The notes below the pieces were generated by a model that saw only the letters and a list, made by a program, of their open reading frames with translations, ran no database searches and was not told the DNA's origin. Shown piece by piece: positions 48,324 through 57,745 of a DNA stretch of 64,000 nucleotides; the first letter of the stretch is position 1, and every line of letters starts with the position of its first letter. Made by a program: the position numbers and the translations under genes. Location: positions 1-64,000 of the forward strand of contig NZ_JANGCE010000022.1 in the NCBI RefSeq assembly GCF_024462775.1. The letters run 5' to 3'. The stretch comes from Butyricicoccus faecihominis (GTDB lineage: Bacteria > Bacillota > Clostridia > Oscillospirales > Butyricicoccaceae).

Positions 48324-49343
48324 TTAATAAACCGGCTGTACCGGCTTGCCGGAATGGAAGGAATTTGTGATCGCGTAGGTGACGATCGTGGCCTTGGTCC
48401 CGTCGTACACGGTGATCTCCGGCTTGCGCCCCTGCTGAATGCAGTCGATAAAATCCACCATTTCGAGCAGGTACGCCTCGGCAAAGCGCTGCGGGAAGTT
48501 TTCAATGATGGGCTGTACCGCGCCGTTTTCGTCAAAGATCATGGCGCGGTTTTTCCACGGCACGCCCGCTACGCGAATGTGCGCGTCCGTGCCGACGATC
48601 TCGGTCTCGGTATGGTAGCCGTGCGGCGCCGTTCGCCCGACGTGCAGGAAGGCCACGGTGCCGTTGTCCAGCTTGAGCATGGCCATGCCGGTCTCGGTGT
48701 CGCCGCCCTGCGCAAATTCGGGATGCTTAAAGGTCGTGCCGGCAGCGTAAACTTCGGTGATCTCGCCGCCCAAAAACCAGCGCATCAGGTCGATATCGTG
48801 GCTCGCGGCGTCAATGAAAATACCGCCCGAGGTCTTGCAGAACTTGATGCAGCTTTCGACGCACGCCTCGGGATCGAGCCCCGTGGCCTTAACCAGATAG
48901 GGCTTGCCGATCCGGCCCGCGTCGATCTGGGCCTTGGCGTCCGCGTAGGACGGATCGTACCGGCGCATGAAGCCTAGGAAAAACAGCTTGTCCGGATGGC
49001 GCTCAACGGCCGCCTCGGCGCGCTTGCACTCCTCCAGCGAGCAGCCCAGCGGCTTGTCGGTAAACACATGCTTGTCCGCGTCGAGCGCGTATTCGATCAT
49101 CCAGCAGTGCTCGGGCGAAGACGATACGATCACCACCGCCTCGATATCGGCCTGATCGACCATTTCCTTATAATCAAGATAGGTCTGCGGCACGTTCAGT
49201 TCGTCCCTCGCGCGGTCGAGCTCGCTCTGCTCCAATGAGCACGCGGCGGTCAGGCGGCAGCCCGGTATTTTAAAGGCCAGATTTTGTGCATGAACCCAGC
49301 CCAGACGGCCCAGACCGACAATGCCAACTTTGATTTGCTTCAT
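48324..49343 (-). CDS. Gfo/Idh/MocA dehydrogenase, inositol dehydrogenase-like
   Basis: 339 aa. The Rossmann start VGIVGLGRLGWVHAQNLAFK and the substrate-site lysine block HVFTDKPLGCSLEECKRAEA (about 93-110) are clear. FLGFMRRYDPSYADAKAQID, GGIFIDAASHDIDLMRWFLG (catalytic Asp/His) and GYHTETEIVGTDAHIRVAGV follow. Closest in feel to IolG-type inositol 2-dehydrogenases. Sits behind two LacI genes and beside a sugar ABC operon; likely oxidises an imported polyol or sugar with NAD. Exact substrate unknown. Confidence 0.8.
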   Translation of the reverse strand: MKQIKVGIVGLGRLGWVHAQNLAFKIPGCRLTAACSLEQSELDRARDELNVPQTYLDYKEMVDQADIEAVVIVSSSPEHCWMIEYALDADKHVFTDKPLGCSLEECKRAEAAVERHPDKLFFLGFMRRYDPSYADAKAQIDAGRIGKPYLVKATGLDPEACVESCIKFCKTSGGIFIDAASHDIDLMRWFLGGEITEVYAAGTTFKHPEFAQGGDTETGMAMLKLDNGTVAFLHVGRTAPHGYHTETEIVGTDAHIRVAGVPWKNRAMIFDENGAVQPIIENFPQRFAEAYLLEMVDFIDCIQQGRKPEITVYDGTKATIVTYAITNSFHSGKPVQPVY

Positions 49344-49486
49344 TTGGGTTTCCCTCTCTTCTTTCTCTTGGGTGTTTCTTCTCTCGCGCCTCCCATTTTA
49401 TAGAAGGCCTGCCGCGAAAGCAATACGCGCCGGTAAAATACGCGCATTTGCACAGAACCCACCGTTTCCGCTGCGGCGGTTTGCAT

Positions 49487-49511
49487 AAAAAAACCGGCCC
49501 AATAGGCCGGT
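49487..49511 (-). terminator. Terminator after LacI gene
   Basis: ACCGGCC / GGCCGGT stem; read leftward it is followed by a run of seven Ts. Confidence 0.8.
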
Positions 49512-49540
49512 CTTGCATGTGCGCTGTGCGGGGAACGTGC

Positions 49541-50566
49541 TTACAGCAGCTCCTGTGAAATGATGAAGCTGTCCGTATAAAGCTTGTCCTTTTTCGGCGG
49601 CATACCGCGGCGCAGCAGGTTATATAGCGTGATCACGGCTTTGTACGCCTTTTGGGTAAAGGTTTGCCCGATGATAAAGTCGATCTGCCCGTTTTGCAGA
49701 TATTTTTTCGCCGCCGGCGTCAAATCGTTGCAAATGATGCGCACCGGATGCCCGGCCTGCGCCTTACGCACCCCATCGACACAGCCGGAAACGCTTTCAT
49801 TCGCCATATAAATGTACTTCAGGCGCGGCCTTTCCTTTAGTGCGCTGCATACGGTGGCGCTGGTCGCGTCAAACCGCTCGTAGCATTCCGCGATGGTGTA
49901 GCAATCGGGCGAAAAGCCCTGCGATTGCAGGTAACGCACAAAGCCGTCGACGCGGGCCTTGCCCGTTTCAAAGTCCATGCGCCCCGTAACGATGAGCACC
50001 TCGTCGTTCGGCCGCATAAAGCGCGCCATCAGCCCGGCCGCGATCGCGCCCGACCGGTACAGGTCCTGCCCGATATAGCACACGCGCTTGGAATTGGGCA
50101 CATCCGAATCATAGGTGACGACCGCGATGCCGCGGGCCGCGAGCTCGTCTATTTTCATCTCGATCACCGAGGATTGCGCCGCGCTCAGCACAATGCCGTT
50201 CACGCCCTGCCCGGCCAGCCGGTCCAGCAGCGCGATATACTCATCCGGCGAGCGCGAGGTCATCTCGTACGTCAGTACGCGCAGCGCGCTGTCGTTGATG
50301 GCGTGCTCGGCGTCGTTGATGCCCGCGTAGGTCTGCCGCGCAAAGTAGCTGTCATGCCACTTGGGCAGCAATACCGCGATCGTCACGATTGAGGACGAAA
50401 CGGGCTCCCTTCCGGTTCCGCCGACCGAATAGCCGCTTTCCCGCAATACCGACTCTACCTTTGCCCGGGTCTCGGGCAGCACATGCGGCCTGCCGTGTAA
50501 AACACGGTCCACCGTGCCGCGGGAAACGCCGCACGTCCGCGCAATATCGCTGATTGTCCGCTTCAC
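49541..50566 (-). CDS. LacI family regulator A
   Basis: 341 aa. The HTH is TISDIARTCGVSRGTVDRVL, and the hinge is VESVLRESGYSVG. A periplasmic-binding-like effector domain follows (PRLKYIYMANESVSGCVDGV, RIICNDLTPAAKKYLQNGQI, DFIIGQTFTQKAYKAVITL). Closely paralogous to the gene just upstream, with a 4-base overlap. Together they are divergent from a sugar ABC operon they probably control. Confidence 0.85.
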   Translation of the reverse strand: MKRTISDIARTCGVSRGTVDRVLHGRPHVLPETRAKVESVLRESGYSVGGTGREPVSSSIVTIAVLLPKWHDSYFARQTYAGINDAEHAINDSALRVLTYEMTSRSPDEYIALLDRLAGQGVNGIVLSAAQSSVIEMKIDELAARGIAVVTYDSDVPNSKRVCYIGQDLYRSGAIAAGLMARFMRPNDEVLIVTGRMDFETGKARVDGFVRYLQSQGFSPDCYTIAECYERFDATSATVCSALKERPRLKYIYMANESVSGCVDGVRKAQAGHPVRIICNDLTPAAKKYLQNGQIDFIIGQTFTQKAYKAVITLYNLLRRGMPPKKDKLYTDSFIISQELL

Positions 50567-51624
50567 AGCTGTTCACCCGTGCGCTGCAGCATTTGCTGCG
50601 TGTAGATCGCCAGTCCGGTGTAGCACCGCTGCGATCGCGGCTCGATGCCAAGGCACAGCATTTGGTACATGCTTTCGACGGCCTGCGCCGCCGTCCGCGC
50701 CACGCTCTGCCCGATCACGAAGTCCACATCGCCCGACGCGAGGAACCGGCGCGCGGCAGCCGTCGTATCGTTGCAAATCACGGTGATCTTATAGGGAAGC
50801 TGCGCGCGGCGAATGCCCTCTATGCAGCCGGACACGCTTTGCGTGGCCATATAAATGTAGCGGATATGCTCATCCATGCGCAGTTGATGGTGCACGGTGC
50901 GCGCCGTTTCCTGAAATATCTCGTTGCAAAATACGATGGTAACGATACCTCTCCCTTCATGAACCGCCTGAGAAGGCGGAATAAGCTCGCCCAGCCGCTC
51001 TTCAAAGCTTTCCACGCGCTTGCGGTGCGAATAAAACTGCATATCGCCCGATACGGCCAGCACGCGCTCGCCCGGGCGCAGGTACTTTGCCATCAGGCCC
51101 CCCGCCACACGGCCGGCGCGCGCGACGTCCTGCCCGACATAAAAAGCCGCCGGACACTGCGGCAGCTCGTCCATGCAGGTCACGATGCGCACGCCCTTGT
51201 CCGCCGCGCGGTTCAGGCGGGAGGTGATCTCGTTTTCCATGGGCGCGTTGAGGATGACGCCCTCCACCCCTTGCGCGAGCAGCCGGTCGATCGCTTCCGC
51301 GTGCTCGCCTACCGAACGCCCCGCAAGCTGCTCAATGATGAGGGAAAACTCCCTTTTATCGGTCTTGGCCAGCGCCGTGCGGATGCCCCGCTGCGAATGA
51401 CGGAAAAAATAGCGGTCCGGCCAGCCGGGAAGAATCACTCCCGCCGTATGGCGAACCGTGCATTTTTCAATCTGTGAAGGGGAGCGATAGCCTGTACGCG
51501 CCAGCGCGGACAGCACATTCCGCCTGATTTGCGGATGCACATAAGGCCGGTTATGCAAAACACGGTCCACGGTGCCGCGCGATACGTTGCACATTTTCGC
51601 GATTTGCTCGATCGTTACCTTCAT
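50563..51624 (-). CDS. LacI family regulator B
   Basis: 353 aa. The HTH is TIEQIAKMCNVSRGTVDRVL, followed by RRNVLSALARTGYRSPSQIE. The effector domain (IRYIYMATQSVSGCIEGIRR, DFVIGQSVARTAAQAVESM) parallels the downstream paralogue nearly block for block. The pair looks like a tandem duplication with diverged recognition. First gene behind the leftward consensus promoter. Confidence 0.85.
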   Translation of the reverse strand: MKVTIEQIAKMCNVSRGTVDRVLHNRPYVHPQIRRNVLSALARTGYRSPSQIEKCTVRHTAGVILPGWPDRYFFRHSQRGIRTALAKTDKREFSLIIEQLAGRSVGEHAEAIDRLLAQGVEGVILNAPMENEITSRLNRAADKGVRIVTCMDELPQCPAAFYVGQDVARAGRVAGGLMAKYLRPGERVLAVSGDMQFYSHRKRVESFEERLGELIPPSQAVHEGRGIVTIVFCNEIFQETARTVHHQLRMDEHIRYIYMATQSVSGCIEGIRRAQLPYKITVICNDTTAAARRFLASGDVDFVIGQSVARTAAQAVESMYQMLCLGIEPRSQRCYTGLAIYTQQMLQRTGEQL

Positions 51625-51673
51625 TCCATACAGTCTCCTTGGTCTCGCTTATGTCCGGGCGTGTTTTTGAATC

Positions 51674-51702
51674 ATTATACACTGAGCCTATGGGCATTTC
51701 AA
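51674..51702 (-). promoter_or_regulatory. Promoter of the LacI pair
   Basis: On the minus strand TTGAAA (51702-51697), 17 bases, TATAAT (51679-51674). Confidence 0.7.
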
Positions 51703-51813
51703 AAAACGCACAGTGCACACAATCAAACCAAGGAAAAACACTCTTATTGATGCACAATATATGCAAAAGTACAGGAGCTATCATAGTGAAAACGACGATA
51801 TAAAATATGCACA

Positions 51814-51842
51814 TTGACTTATTATGGTGAACTATCTAGAAT
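51814..51842 (+). promoter_or_regulatory. Promoter of the sugar ABC operon
   Basis: TTGACT (51814-51819), 17 bases, TAGAAT (51837-51842); GCACA palindromes lie 15-40 bases downstream, well placed for repression. Confidence 0.7.
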
Positions 51843-51957
51843 TTTATTGTACGCATCGCACAAATGCTGTGCAGTGTGTGCATCTTATAAACCGGTTAGA
51901 GGACCGGCTTATCGGAAGACGCACAGAAAATGAGAAGAGAAAGAAGAGGTACAAACT

Positions 51958-52992
51958 ATGAAAAAGAGACTATTTGCCATGTTGCTCGCTAGCGCGATGT
52001 TGACCGGCATGCTGTCCGGCTGCGGCGACAAGCCCGCCGAGCCCACGGCAGACGGCGATTCCGCCGGTACGTCCGACGCGTCCACGCCTGCCGGCGACGG
52101 CAACTACTCGATCGACGTGATCCTTAAGACCACGGCTTCCGAGTACTGGCAGTACGTACAGGCCGGCGCGCTGGCCTACGCCAAGGAGAACCCGAACGTA
52201 AAGGTAGAAGTCAAGGGCGCGCCGAGCGAGACCTCCTATGACGAGCAGCTGAACATGATCCAGACCGACCTTTCGAGCGATTACGACGGCTACGTCATCG
52301 CGCCGCTGCAGGCCGACATGGTCGCCAATCTGGTCAAGGGCCAGACCAAGCCGATCGTCGCGGTTGATACCAAGATCGAAGCACCCGAAGTACTTAGCTT
52401 CATCGGCACCGGCAACGAGTCCGCCGGCAAGCTGGGCGGCGAAGCCGCTGCCAAGCTCGCGAAGGAGCGCGGCTGGGAAGAGATCAAGTGCATCGAAATC
52501 GCCGGCGTACAGGGCGACACCACCAACACCGACCGTATGAACGGCTATAAGGCTGGCGTTGAAGCTGCCGGCGGCGAGTTCCTCGACAGCGAAGTACAGT
52601 ACGCGGACGCCGTGCCGGACAAGGCCGTTGCCGCGATGGAAGGCATCATCTCCAAGTTCCCGGAAGGCGTTGCGATCATCTGCGCCAACAACGACGACAT
52701 GGCGATGGCAGCCGCTAAGGTAGCCGCGGATAACGAAAACTACAAGAACACCGTGTTCCTTGGCTTTGACGGCATCCAGTCCGCCTGCACCGCCATCCTC
52801 GAAGGCCGCCTGACGATGTCTGTCGCGCAGCAGGGCTACGAGATGGGCTACAAGTCTGTTGAAGCAGTCGTCAACAAGCTCAATGGTCAGGAGATCGAAG
52901 CCTTCATCGACTCCGGCGCCGACATCGTAAACGCGGACAACGCACAGGAGCGCAAGGATACGCTGCAGGGCTATCTGGATTCGGTAAAATAA
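51958..52992 (+). CDS. Sugar ABC substrate-binding lipoprotein (RbsB-type)
   Basis: 344 aa. The signal peptide KKRLFAMLLASAMLTGMLSG is followed by lipobox Cys (LSGC) and an acidic linker. The type I periplasmic-binding fold follows: SIDVILKTTASEYWQYVQAG, GYVIAPLQADMVANLVKGQT, PIVAVDTKIEAPEVLSFIGT, and the second lobe AIICANNDDMAMAAAKVAAD and VFLGFDGIQSACTAILEGRL. It is a ribose/inositol-class binding protein feeding the ATPase and permease downstream. Confidence 0.88.
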   Translation: MKKRLFAMLLASAMLTGMLSGCGDKPAEPTADGDSAGTSDASTPAGDGNYSIDVILKTTASEYWQYVQAGALAYAKENPNVKVEVKGAPSETSYDEQLNMIQTDLSSDYDGYVIAPLQADMVANLVKGQTKPIVAVDTKIEAPEVLSFIGTGNESAGKLGGEAAAKLAKERGWEEIKCIEIAGVQGDTTNTDRMNGYKAGVEAAGGEFLDSEVQYADAVPDKAVAAMEGIISKFPEGVAIICANNDDMAMAAAKVAADNENYKNTVFLGFDGIQSACTAILEGRLTMSVAQQGYEMGYKSVEAVVNKLNGQEIEAFIDSGADIVNADNAQERKDTLQGYLDSVK

Positions 52993-53031
52993 CGATCACA
53001 CAGGTTTGAGTGCAATCATAAACCAATAATT

Positions 53032-53083
53032 GACGCCTCTGTCAACAGTTTTGCTGAAAAACGAAAACAGAGGCGTCTCTCTT
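53032..53083 (+). terminator. Hairpin between binding protein and ATPase genes
   Basis: GACGCCTCTGT / ACAGAGGCGTC, 11-bp stem with 24-base loop, then TCTCTTT. Probably attenuates, giving more binding protein than transporter. Confidence 0.55.
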
Positions 53084-53216
53084 TCCGCAGGGTCAAAACA
53101 AAGCCCCCTCTGCGGTAGCCGGTATTAGCCAACAAGCGGCGGCCGTGACGAACACGGCCTCCGCTTTGGTTTGCCGGGCACGTACGCATCTCGGAGAAAA
53201 GGGTGATCTAATATTT

Positions 53217-54719
53217 ATGAGTGAATACGTAGTAGAACTAAAAAACGCTACCAAACGATTTCCGGGCGTGGTGGCGCTGAAAAACATGAGTCTCGCGGTC
53301 AAGCCCGGAGAAATACTGGGGCTGATCGGAGAAAACGGCGCGGGCAAGTCGACGCTGATCAAGGTACTGACCGGCGTGCATCAGGCGGATGAAGGGCATA
53401 TCTATGTCAACGGACAGGAAATGCACTTTAAGGATCCGAACGATTCTGCGGCTGCAGGCATCGCGTGTGTATATCAGGAACTGAATATTGAGCCGCTTTT
53501 GAGCATCACGGATAATATTTTTATCAACAAGTGGCTGAAAAAGGGCGGTCTGCTCGACTATTCCGCCATGCATAAAAAGGCCAAGGAGGTCATGGAATCC
53601 CTTGGTCAGGATGTCGACCCGACCAAGGCCGCGGGTACGTTCGGCATGGGCGTGCAGCAGATGATTGAGATCGCCAAGGCCGTGCTGATCGACGCGAAAA
53701 TGATCATCATGGACGAGCCGACCTCTTCCCTTGGCGAAAAAGAAGTAGACCAGCTGATGAAAACGTGCCGCGAGCTCCGCGAGCGCGGAATCGGCATCGT
53801 ATTTGTTTCGCACAAACTCGAAGAGCTGTTCGAGCTGTGCGACCGCGTAACGGTCATGCGCGACGGCGAGCATATCTGGACCAAAAAAGTGACCGATACC
53901 GACAACGACGACCTGATCACCGGCATGGTGGGCCGCAGTCTGGAGAACCAGTTCCCGAAGGAATTCGGGGAAAAGGGCGATTGCGCGCTCAAGGTAGAGG
54001 GCCTGCAGGAAGGCGGCGTGCTGTACGACGTCGGCTTTGAGGCTTACAGCGGCCAGATCTTGGGCTTTGCGGGTCTGGTAGGCGCCGGACGCACGGAGAC
54101 GATGCGCGCGATTTTCGGCGCGGACCCGATCGACGGCGGCAAGGTATATATCCATGGCAAGGAAACGCGCATTGGCTCTCCGCGCGACGCGATTCGCAAC
54201 AAGATCGCCTTCCTGACCGAGGACCGCAAGGGACAGGGCCTGGTGCTGGCGCAGACCATTCGCACCAACCTGATCATGGCAAATATGAAGGGCTTTTGTA
54301 ATGGGCCGTTCTTGGATGAAAAGCGGATAGAAGATTCCGGCGAGCAGCACATCAGCTCGCTGCGCATCAAGACGCCGTCGATCGACGAGATCGTCGGCCA
54401 GCTGTCGGGCGGCAACCAGCAAAAGGTGGTCATCGGCAAGTGGGTCAACACGGACGCGGACATTTTCATTTTCGACGAGCCGACGCGCGGCATCGACGTC
54501 GGCGCAAAGGTCGAGGTCTACAACGTCATGAACAGCCTTGTCATGGCGGGTAAATGCGTGATCATGGTATCGTCGGAAATGCCCGAAATCCTCGGCATGA
54601 GCGACCGGGTGGTCGTTATGCGCGGAGGCCGGGTCATGGCGACGATCGATCGCGACAGCAAGCATTTCAACCAAGAGGATATCATGAAAGCTGCATGGGG
54701 AGGAACATTAGATGACTAA
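53217..54719 (+). CDS. Sugar ABC transporter ATPase (RbsA/MglA-type, duplicated)
   Basis: 500 aa from ATG 53217. It carries two ABC domains. The first has GLIGENGAGKSTLIK (Walker A) and IIMDEPTSSLGEKEVDQLMK. The second has the degenerate FAGLVGAGRTETMRAIFG and the intact LSGGNQQKVVIGKWVNTDAD with DEPTRGIDVGAKVEVYNVM. This is the CUT2-class plan for monosaccharides. Overlaps the permease gene by 8 bases. Confidence 0.9.
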   Translation: MSEYVVELKNATKRFPGVVALKNMSLAVKPGEILGLIGENGAGKSTLIKVLTGVHQADEGHIYVNGQEMHFKDPNDSAAAGIACVYQELNIEPLLSITDNIFINKWLKKGGLLDYSAMHKKAKEVMESLGQDVDPTKAAGTFGMGVQQMIEIAKAVLIDAKMIIMDEPTSSLGEKEVDQLMKTCRELRERGIGIVFVSHKLEELFELCDRVTVMRDGEHIWTKKVTDTDNDDLITGMVGRSLENQFPKEFGEKGDCALKVEGLQEGGVLYDVGFEAYSGQILGFAGLVGAGRTETMRAIFGADPIDGGKVYIHGKETRIGSPRDAIRNKIAFLTEDRKGQGLVLAQTIRTNLIMANMKGFCNGPFLDEKRIEDSGEQHISSLRIKTPSIDEIVGQLSGGNQQKVVIGKWVNTDADIFIFDEPTRGIDVGAKVEVYNVMNSLVMAGKCVIMVSSEMPEILGMSDRVVVMRGGRVMATIDRDSKHFNQEDIMKAAWGGTLDD

Positions 54720-55710
54720 GACCAAAAAGAAGAGCGCCGGTGCGTCGCAGCTTGGCACACTGATCGCGCTGATACTGCTGTGTATCGTGCTTTCGATCGT
54801 AACCAAGGGCAAGTTTCTCAATCCAAGTAATTTAATGAACGTATTGAGCCAAACCTCGTTCAACGCCCTGCTGAGTATCGGCATGCTGCTGTGTCTGATC
54901 ACGGCCGGCATCGACCTGTCGGTAGGCGCGAATGCAACGTTTTGCGCTTGTATGGCGGGCATGCTGGTACAGCGCGGTTCGAGCAACGCCGTACTGATGC
55001 TGGTGATCGCCATTGCCTCCGGCACGCTGATCGGCTGGGTCAACGGCATGCTGCTCACGCGCCTGCACCTGCCTCACCCGTTCGTATCCACCTTGGGCAT
55101 GAAAAACTTCCTGTGGGGCCTCGCGCTGCTGGTAACCAGCTCGCAGATGGTATCCGGCTTCCCGGCCGGCGTTATGTGGCTGGGCGACGCGCGCGTGTTC
55201 AAGTCCTTCGGCGGCGGCGTGCCGGTCAGCTTCCTGCTGGTTATCGTTCTTTACATCATCATGCATGTGTTCCTGACGCGCTCGGCGCTGGGCCGCTCGA
55301 TCTACTGCGTGGGCGGTAACCCGGAAGCCGCGCGGCTGTCCGGTATCCACTCGGCTAACGTACTTACCTTCTGCTATACCCTTTCCGGCCTGTGCGCGGC
55401 CCTCGCGGGCATCGTATCGATCGGCCGTTCGTCTATCACCAACGGCGTTAACGCCGTGCAGCCGTTCGATACCGACGCGATCGCGGCCTGCATCATCGGC
55501 GGCGCATCGTTCATGGGCGGCAAGGGAACCATGCTCGGCACCATCATCGGCGCGCTGATCATCGGCGTGCTGCGCAACGGCTTTACGCTGCTGGCCGCTT
55601 CCTCGGCCATCCAGAACATGGTGCTTGGCCTTGTTATTATCATCGCCGTCTTTATCGACGTCACGCGTGAGCGCATGGAGGCTAAGGCCCGCCGGCTCGC
55701 CGCTAAATAA
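54712..55710 (+). CDS. Sugar ABC transporter permease (RbsC-type)
   Basis: 332 aa, about nine membrane helices. LGTLIALILLCIVLSIVTKG starts it; family words are ITAGIDLSVGANATFCACMA, PFVSTLGMKNFLWGLALLVT, GRSIYCVGGNPEAARLSGIH and DTDAIAACIIGGASFMGGKG. It is the CUT2 permease partner of the preceding ATPase. It ends the operon before a strong terminator. Confidence 0.9.
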   Translation: MTKTKKKSAGASQLGTLIALILLCIVLSIVTKGKFLNPSNLMNVLSQTSFNALLSIGMLLCLITAGIDLSVGANATFCACMAGMLVQRGSSNAVLMLVIAIASGTLIGWVNGMLLTRLHLPHPFVSTLGMKNFLWGLALLVTSSQMVSGFPAGVMWLGDARVFKSFGGGVPVSFLLVIVLYIIMHVFLTRSALGRSIYCVGGNPEAARLSGIHSANVLTFCYTLSGLCAALAGIVSIGRSSITNGVNAVQPFDTDAIAACIIGGASFMGGKGTMLGTIIGALIIGVLRNGFTLLAASSAIQNMVLGLVIIIAVFIDVTRERMEAKARRLAAK

Positions 55711-55746
55711 GCCCATATCATTTCATTTTTCTTCTATTATCCCTAG

Positions 55747-55790
55747 CAAAGACGCTGACCGCCGGTTTTCCGGCGGTCGGCGTCTTTGTT
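55747..55790 (+). terminator. Terminator of the first sugar ABC operon
   Basis: CAAAGACGC.ACCGCCGG / CCGGCGGT.GCGTCTTTG with TTTT loop, followed by TTG. Confidence 0.75.
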
Positions 55791-55900
55791 GCCGTTATCC
55801 TGCGGTGTGATGCCGCAATCGTCTATTTCGCGCTCAAACGCATAGGACAGCCCGCCCCGCGCATAGGTTACCGTAAAACGACGAAATGAGGTGCACCGCC

Positions 55901-56602
55901 ATGTTTTGGACGGCCCTGCTCGCGCTTTCGGGCGCATTTTTCTTTTTTGTCCTGCGTGTGCAAGGCGCGGACGGTTCGTTTCCCAAACCGCTTTCGCCCG
56001 AAGAGGAACAAGACCTGCTCCGCCGCATGAACGAGGAGGGCGACCAAGACGCCCGCACCGCTCTGATCGAGCACAATCTGCGGCTGGTGGCCCATATTGT
56101 AAAGAAGTATTACTCCGACAAATCCGAGCAGGACGATCTGATCTCGATCGGCACGATCGGGCTGATCAAGGCGGTGGGCACCTTCCGGCCGGATAAAAAC
56201 ATCAAGCTGGCTACCTATGCCTCCAAATGCATCCAAAACGAACTGCTCATGCATTTTCGCCAAAAGCGCAAAAGCGCGGGCGAGCTTTCGCTCTCCGACG
56301 CGCTCGACACCGACGGCGAGGGCAACGCTCTTGCCCTGATGGACGTGATCTGCTGCGAGGACGAAAACCTTTGCGCCGTGGACGATCACGACCGGTACGA
56401 CGCCATGTATCAAGCCCTTGCCCATGGCCTGACCCCGCGTGAACGCGAGATCATCCGCCTGCGCTACGGCCTCGGCCTTCCCGCCGCACTCCCCCAGCGC
56501 GAGATCGCCAAACAGCTCGGCATCTCGCGGAGCTATGTATCGCGCATCGAGAAAAAAGCGCTGGAAAAAATGAAGGAGCGGCTCGGGCAGCGAAGCGAAT
56601 AA
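55901..56602 (+). CDS. sigK: Sporulation sigma factor SigK, uninterrupted
   Basis: 233 aa from ATG 55901 (GAGGTG site). A hydrophobic pro-sequence (WTALLALSGAFFFFVLRVQG) is of the type removed before activation. Region 2 (LIEHNLRLVAHIVKKYYSDK, DDLISIGTIGLIKAVGTFRP, LATYASKCIQNELLMHFRQK) and region 4 (LTPREREIIRLRYGLGLP, REIAKQLGISRSYVSRIEKK) follow. One reading frame, no skin element. Late mother-cell sporulation factor; marks a spore-former. Confidence 0.9.
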   Translation: MFWTALLALSGAFFFFVLRVQGADGSFPKPLSPEEEQDLLRRMNEEGDQDARTALIEHNLRLVAHIVKKYYSDKSEQDDLISIGTIGLIKAVGTFRPDKNIKLATYASKCIQNELLMHFRQKRKSAGELSLSDALDTDGEGNALALMDVICCEDENLCAVDDHDRYDAMYQALAHGLTPREREIIRLRYGLGLPAALPQREIAKQLGISRSYVSRIEKKALEKMKERLGQRSE

Positions 56603-56674
56603 GCGGCACGCCGACAGCACGCCGGCGCGCCGCTATGACTTGCCGCCTGGGACAGGGTTCGCGCGGACGGCGTT

Positions 56675-57745
56675 TTACTTTTCTTGGGCCGGGCGAATCG
56701 AGCCGCCCTCTATCCAAGTCACCTCTACGATCTGCCGCCGCAGCGGCGCCTTACCGCCGCCGATACGATCCGTCAGTGTGCTGACGATCAGATCGGCTTG
56801 CGCGGCGTTGCCGGGGTCGAGGGTGGTCAGCCGCGGCTGGACGTTCAGCGTCAGGTCGATATTGTCGAACCCGACCAAACCGATATCATCCGGGATACGC
56901 AGTCCCAGATCCTGCGCCGCTTCCATCACGCAAATGGCGATCTGGTCGCAGCCGCACAAAAACACCTCCGGCAACGCCGGGTGGGCTTGCAAATAGCGCT
57001 TCTGATCATGAAACAGCGTTTCGGTATCCGCGGCGCAGTCGGTCAAGACCCATTCTGGACGGCGTTCCAGCCCCAGCGCGTCGAGCGCGGCCTGAAACCC
57101 CATATATCGTTCCCGCTGTCCAACGCCCAGCGAGACATTGCCCAGAAAGCCGATCTTGCGGTAACCGCGCTCGTACAGCCGGTACACCGCGTTGTGGATG
57201 GCGGACAGATTATCCTCCATCACGCAATCTGTGAACCTGTCGCAAAAATAAAACCCGCTGGTGACAACCGGAATGTCCAGATCAAACACCAGATGAATCT
57301 GTTCAAACGCCATGTCCCCCAGTATGATAACGCCCTTGATGCTATTGATCTGGCAGAACGTGCCAAGCTGCTCCCGGGTCATACGGGGATTGAACATGCT
57401 TTCTACGATCAGTCCATAGCCCAGACTGTTCAGCCGGCTTTCCAAAAACGTCTTGAGCTCTGTATAAAAATAAAAGGTGGAAAAATAGCTGGAATCGGTG
57501 AAGATACAGATATTTTGCTGGGTCTGTACTTTTCCGCCAGCCGGGGCAAAGCCTGTTTGCGCGCCGCTTTCGTTATAAACATAACCCAGTTCGTCCGCCA
57601 TGCGGAGGATCTCTTCCCGGGTCTCCTTTTTGATCGTTGGTATATTGCGCAGCGCTAGGGAAACCGTGTTCTGTGATATGTCCAGACGCTTTGCAATGTC
57701 CTTCATCGTCACTTTTCCCTTTTTTACTCCTGCTGCGTTTTTCAC
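56675..57745 (-). CDS. LacI family regulator C
   Basis: 356 aa. The HTH is VTMKDIAKRLDISQNTVSLA, then REEILRMADELGYVYNESGA. Effector-domain words are VESMFNPRMTREQLGTFCQI, FLCGCDQIAICVMEAAQDLG and DDIGLVGFDNIDLTLNVQPR. It is unlike the two tandem LacI genes (different HTH) and follows a terminator. Probably controls the MglBAC-like operon with its two Gfo/Idh genes, which reads toward it. Confidence 0.82.
   Translation of the reverse strand: MKNAAGVKKGKVTMKDIAKRLDISQNTVSLALRNIPTIKKETREEILRMADELGYVYNESGAQTGFAPAGGKVQTQQNICIFTDSSYFSTFYFYTELKTFLESRLNSLGYGLIVESMFNPRMTREQLGTFCQINSIKGVIILGDMAFEQIHLVFDLDIPVVTSGFYFCDRFTDCVMEDNLSAIHNAVYRLYERGYRKIGFLGNVSLGVGQRERYMGFQAALDALGLERRPEWVLTDCAADTETLFHDQKRYLQAHPALPEVFLCGCDQIAICVMEAAQDLGLRIPDDIGLVGFDNIDLTLNVQPRLTTLDPGNAAQADLIVSTLTDRIGGGKAPLRRQIVEVTWIEGGSIRPAQEK

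Larger units (their letters stand above)
51625..51957. promoter_or_regulatory. Divergent regulatory region between LacI pair and sugar ABC operon
   Basis: 333 non-coding bases with two consensus promoters facing outward (listed separately). Palindrome-like words are TGCACAATATATGCA (about 51751), GCACAGTGCACAC (about 51708) and GCACAAATGCTGTGC (about 51859). These recurring GCACA/TGTGC arms are good candidates for LacI operators. Confidence 0.55.

Noticed and set aside
53238-54674. 478-residue minus-strand frame across the sugar ATPase gene, and similar ones at 24.8-26.2 and 61.5-62.9 kb
   Set aside because: Each mirrors a well-supported ABC or SbcC-type gene in frame register; no start signals.
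55901-56602. sigK interrupted by a skin-type element
   Set aside because: The sigK frame is continuous from pro-sequence to region 4.
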